This document shows, one piece after another, positions 61,193 to 64,000 of a stretch of 64,000 nucleotides of DNA. The DNA is from Ectopseudomonas toyotomiensis (GTDB lineage Bacteria; Pseudomonadota; Gammaproteobacteria; Pseudomonadales; Pseudomonadaceae). The stretch lies in NCBI RefSeq assembly GCF_900115695.1, contig NZ_FOXK01000007.1, positions 338,687-402,686 on the forward strand, read 5' to 3'. The position numbers were made by a program, and so were the translations under genes. Position 1 is the first letter of the stretch. Each line of letters begins with the position of its first letter. The notes under the pieces were generated by a model that was given only the letters and a program-made list of their open reading frames with translations, had not been told where the DNA came from and did no database searches.

Positions 61193-63216
61193 GTGCGACG
61201 CTTGCGCCGGCGCTGCGTGATCGCGCCGAACTCTTTGCCCTGCTTTCTACCTGGAGCGAGCGTGGCTGGCTGCGCGAGCTGGATCGCGCGCTGGCGCAAT
61301 TGTTCGCCGAACTGGACCCGGACGCTTCGCCCTTGCTGCTGCTCGGCGCCGCGCTGGCTAGTCATCAGCTGGGTCAGGGACATGTGTGCCTGGACCTGGC
61401 GGCCACGCTGGTCAATCCGGATTTCACCCTGTCTCTGCCACCGGAAGGCGAGGATGCGCAAGAAGCGATGATCCTGCCGTCGCAGGTGCTGGCCGGGCTC
61501 AGCCTGGAGTCCTGGCTGGCAGCCTGTGCGGGCAGTTCACTGCTGGAGTCCGAGGGGGCGCCGTTGGTGCTCAGCGGCGCCTGTCTATATATGAGGCGCT
61601 ACTGGAACTACGAGCGCCAGGTGGCTGGCGATATCGCGCGGCGTCTGCAGGCGAGCGCCGCGGCGCCGAGTGATCTGGCTGTGCGCCTGGCTTCACTCTT
61701 TCCTGATGCGCTGGTGGTGGACGGCCAGCGCCTCACCGACTGGCAGAAACTGGCTTGTGCCATGGCGGCGCAAGGGCGCTTCACCCTGATTACCGGTGGG
61801 CCGGGAACCGGTAAGACAACCACAGTGGTGCGCTTGCTGGCGCTTTTGCAGGAGGCGGCCATGGCCACTGGCGAGCCGCTGCGCCTGAGTCTGGCGGCGC
61901 CTACCGGCAAAGCGGCCGCGCGGCTGACCGAATCCATTGGCGCGCAGGTGCAGTCCCTGGCGCTGGACGAGCGAGTGCGTGAGCAGATTCCAACCCTGGT
62001 GACGACGCTGCATCGTCTGTTGGGCAGTCGTCCCGGCAGCCGTCATTTCCGTCACGATGCCGCCAATCCCTTGCCACTGGACGTGCTGGTGGTCGATGAG
62101 GCGTCGATGATCGACCTGGAGATGATGGCCAGCCTGCTGAATGCCTTGCCGGCGCATGCGCGCCTGATTCTGCTGGGCGACAAGGACCAGCTCGCGTCGG
62201 TGGAGGCCGGTGCGGTGCTGGGCGATCTCTGCCAAGAGGCGGAGAGCGGTGGTTACAGCGAGGCGACACGTGCCAGGCTGGAAAACCAGACGGGCGAACG
62301 GCTGGAAGATCCGGCGTTGGTGGCCGGTGACAAGGCTCTGGCGCAGCATATCGTCATGCTGCGTCACTCGCGTCGTTTCGGCAGTGGCTCGGGTATCGGG
62401 CGTCTGGCGCGTGCGGTGAACCTGGGCGATGCGCAGTCGGCCCGCGCGACTCTGACAACCGGTGCACATGATTTGCACGTGTTGCGTTTGTCAGGTGAGC
62501 AGGATCGTGCGCTGGAGCGACTATTAATAGAGGGGCAGGGCGGTGGCGAGCCCCGTCCGCAGGGGTATGCTCATTATCTGCAGGTGATGCAGGCTGAGCG
62601 TCCAGCTCCAGATGCTGAGTCCCAGGCCTGGGATCGTTGGGCCGGTCGCGTCCTGGCGGCGTTCGATCAGTTCCAGTTGCTCTGTGCGGTTCGTAAAGGT
62701 ACATGGGGCGTGGAAACGCTTAACGAACGTATTGCTGAAGCGTTGGTAAAACGGGGCCTGCTTGAGCAGTCGCATGGCTGGTATGAAGGTCGGCCCGTGC
62801 TGGTGACGCGCAATGACTACAGCCTGGGGCTGATGAACGGCGATATCGGCATCGCGCTGCGTCTGCCCGAGCCGCCTGAGTTTCCAGGTGCGTCTTTACG
62901 TGAGGTGCTGCGCGTTGTGTTCCCGCGTAATGACGGCAGTGGCGCCTTGCGGCACATCCTGCCCAGTCGCCTGAGTGCGGTGGACACCGTGTTCGCCATG
63001 ACCGTGCACAAGTCGCAGGGGTCGGAGTTCGCCCATTGCGCGCTGATCCTGCCCGACAGCCTCAATCCGGTCTTGACCAAGGAGCTGATCTATACCGGCA
63101 TCACACGGGCTCGTCACTGGTTCAGCTTGGTCGAAAGCCGTGCGGGCATCTTCGAGCAGGCTGTGCAGCGGCGCGTGGCGAGACGTAGCGGCCTGCGCGA
63201 AGCGCTGGAAAAGTAA
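61189..63216 (+). CDS. recD: exodeoxyribonuclease V subunit alpha (RecD)
   Basis: A 675-residue RecD 5'-3' helicase. Walker A TGGPGTGKTTTVVRLLALLQ (~203), VVDEASMIDLEMMASLLNAL (motif II), GDKDQLASVEAGAVLGDLC (motif III), and MTVHKSQGSEFAHCALILP (motif V), ending in YTGITRARHWFSLV. ATG overlaps the recB stop by four bases. No terminator is seen after it; the first rrn promoter begins 19 bases past the stop. Confidence 0.96.
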   Translation: MSATLAPALRDRAELFALLSTWSERGWLRELDRALAQLFAELDPDASPLLLLGAALASHQLGQGHVCLDLAATLVNPDFTLSLPPEGEDAQEAMILPSQVLAGLSLESWLAACAGSSLLESEGAPLVLSGACLYMRRYWNYERQVAGDIARRLQASAAAPSDLAVRLASLFPDALVVDGQRLTDWQKLACAMAAQGRFTLITGGPGTGKTTTVVRLLALLQEAAMATGEPLRLSLAAPTGKAAARLTESIGAQVQSLALDERVREQIPTLVTTLHRLLGSRPGSRHFRHDAANPLPLDVLVVDEASMIDLEMMASLLNALPAHARLILLGDKDQLASVEAGAVLGDLCQEAESGGYSEATRARLENQTGERLEDPALVAGDKALAQHIVMLRHSRRFGSGSGIGRLARAVNLGDAQSARATLTTGAHDLHVLRLSGEQDRALERLLIEGQGGGEPRPQGYAHYLQVMQAERPAPDAESQAWDRWAGRVLAAFDQFQLLCAVRKGTWGVETLNERIAEALVKRGLLEQSHGWYEGRPVLVTRNDYSLGLMNGDIGIALRLPEPPEFPGASLREVLRVVFPRNDGSGALRHILPSRLSAVDTVFAMTVHKSQGSEFAHCALILPDSLNPVLTKELIYTGITRARHWFSLVESRAGIFEQAVQRRVARRSGLREALEK

Positions 63217-63234
63217 GAAAATTGAAATATAAGC

Positions 63235-63262
63235 TTGACGCGCATTCTGCTGGCGGTAGAAT
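63235..63262 (+). promoter_or_regulatory. rrn promoter P1
   Basis: TTGACG, 16-base spacer, TAGAAT, then GCGCGCC discriminator. It lies 18 bases after recD. Confidence 0.85.
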
Positions 63263-63332
63263 GCGCGCCACTTCAGCGATGAAGCGCTTCAAAAACTTCT
63301 TGTTAATCAATAAGTTAAGTTGAATGAAGGGT

Positions 63333-63360
63333 TTGCAAAGCTGGATCTGGCGTGTAGAAT
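63333..63360 (+). promoter_or_regulatory. rrn promoter P2
   Basis: TTGCAA, 16-base spacer, TAGAAT, then GCGCGCC. Same -10 and discriminator as P1. Confidence 0.75.
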
Positions 63361-63439
63361 GCGCGCCGGTCGACAGGGCGGTGGTTTGGTCCTGTTGGTG
63401 GTTCGGTCGAATGGATCGAAAGCGGTTTGAAAGAGGTGG

Positions 63440-63467
63440 TTGACAGCGGTTTTGAGCGCTGTAGAAT
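63440..63467 (+). promoter_or_regulatory. rrn promoter P3
   Basis: TTGACA (perfect -35), 16-base spacer, TAGAAT, then GCGCCTCC. Confidence 0.85.
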
Positions 63468-63557
63468 GCGCCTCCCGCTGGAGAGAAGAAGTTCTGATCG
63501 AAGGCGCAAGTGGTTGAGTAGAAAGAAGTTTCTCCGGAAACAAAATCGAAAAACAGC

Positions 63558-63585
63558 TTGACAGGTAGAGAGGCTGCTGTAGAAT
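63558..63585 (+). promoter_or_regulatory. rrn promoter P4
   Basis: TTGACA, 16-base spacer, TAGAAT, then GCGCGCC. Nearest to the 16S gene. Confidence 0.85.
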
Positions 63586-63619
63586 GCGCGCCTCGGTTGA
63601 GACGAAAGGCTTAACCAAC

Positions 63620-63631
63620 TGTTCTTTAACA
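63620..63631 (+). promoter_or_regulatory. rrn antitermination boxA
   Basis: TGTTCTTTAACA closely matches the boxA consensus TGCTCTTTAACA, 35 bases downstream of the P4 -10 box and in the 16S leader; it recruits NusB/NusE for antitermination. Confidence 0.85.
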
Positions 63632-63798
63632 ACTGAATCAAGCAATTCGTGTGGGTGCTTGTGAGGTAAGACTGATAGTCAACTGATTATCAGCATCACA
63701 AAGCAACACTCGTTAATTCGAGAGTTACCTTTCATTAATTTGAAAGTTTTGCGATTGCTGAGCCAAGTTTAGGGTTTTCTCAAAACCCAAGCAGTATT

Positions 63799-64000
63799 GA
63801 ACTGAAGAGTTTGATCATGGCTCAGATTGAACGCTGGCGGCAGGCCTAACACATGCAAGTCGAGCGGATGAGAGGAGCTTGCTCCTTGATTTAGCGGCGG
63901 ACGGGTGAGTAATGCCTAGGAATCTGCCTGGTAGTGGGGGATAACGTTCCGAAAGGAACGCTAATACCGCATACGTCCTACGGGAGAAAGCAGGGGACCT
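63799..64000 (+). rRNA. rrs: 16S ribosomal RNA, 5' part (cut by window edge)
   Basis: GAACTGAAGAGTTTGATCAT marks the standard gammaproteobacterial 16S start. Next come GGCGGCAGGCCTAACACATG, the V1 loop GAGAGGAGCTTGCTCCTTGAT, quoted in part, and CGGACGGGTGAGTAATGCC. The V1 pattern fits the mendocina/oleovorans/alcaligenes side of Pseudomonas. Only the first ~202 bases are in the window. Confidence 0.97.

Overview
The window is chromosomal DNA of a gammaproteobacterium, almost certainly a Pseudomonas of the mendocina/oleovorans/alcaligenes type (Ectopseudomonas). The support is the 5' end of a 16S rRNA gene at the right edge, a Pseudomonas-style recC-recB-recD operon before it, and many Pseudomonas-type regulators. 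Most of the window is GC-rich. Two stretches, about 1-2000 and about 31800-34250, look clearly AT-richer and foreign.

Left part (1-35.8 kb) is accessory DNA. It probably belongs to one or more genomic islands in a tRNA-Pro(GGG) gene: the 3' half of such a tRNA with its CCA end lies at 35768-35817, beside a tyrosine integrase (34203-35576), and the intact tRNA would lie off the left edge. Cargo, left to right: (i) a helicase cluster (1-10600) made of the C-terminus of a UPF1-like SF1 helicase, an unknown winged-helix-like protein, a 1709-residue DEDD-exonuclease/RecQ/UvrD fusion, and an 1111-residue DEAD-box helicase with a putative C-terminal PD-(D/E)XK nuclease; this is the best candidate for an undescribed DNA-targeting or anti-phage system; (ii) an inovirus-Gp2-like gene and an IS5 scrap; (iii) a TetR-controlled thioesterase/thioesterase/hydrolase operon with a visible operator; (iv) a scar zone with IS21 fragments, a BdlA-like chemoreceptor, two hypothetical genes and a decayed IS21 element (15.1-22.1 kb); (v) two CNNM/HlyC-type membrane proteins, a PgpA-like protein and a secreted hypothetical (22.4-26.3 kb); (vi) a mobile-element core with Xre, RadC, Gp3-like, YqaJ exonuclease, DUF932, zinc-ribbon proteins, an AlpA-like protein, a DUF3987 protein and the integrase (26.3-35.7 kb).

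Middle part (36-53.3 kb) is a run of stress and redox genes with local regulators. It has a GST with a divergent TetR and two matching operators. It has a NemR-type electrophile regulon (nemR, DJ-1/PfpI protein, aldehyde dehydrogenase, Old Yellow Enzyme, MFS exporter) beside a GlxA-type regulator. It also has LysR-linked NAD(P)-dependent oxidoreductases, one behind a perfect ANR/FNR box, a Cache-type chemoreceptor, and a LysR gene divergent from a Gfo/Idh/MocA oxidoreductase and a Tat-exported SDR.

Right part (53.7-64 kb) is core genome: a ComEA-like helix-hairpin-helix protein, recC-recB-recD with 4-base overlaps, and an rRNA operon with four tandem promoters (all with 16-base spacers and TAGAAT -10 boxes), a boxA, and the start of 16S rRNA.
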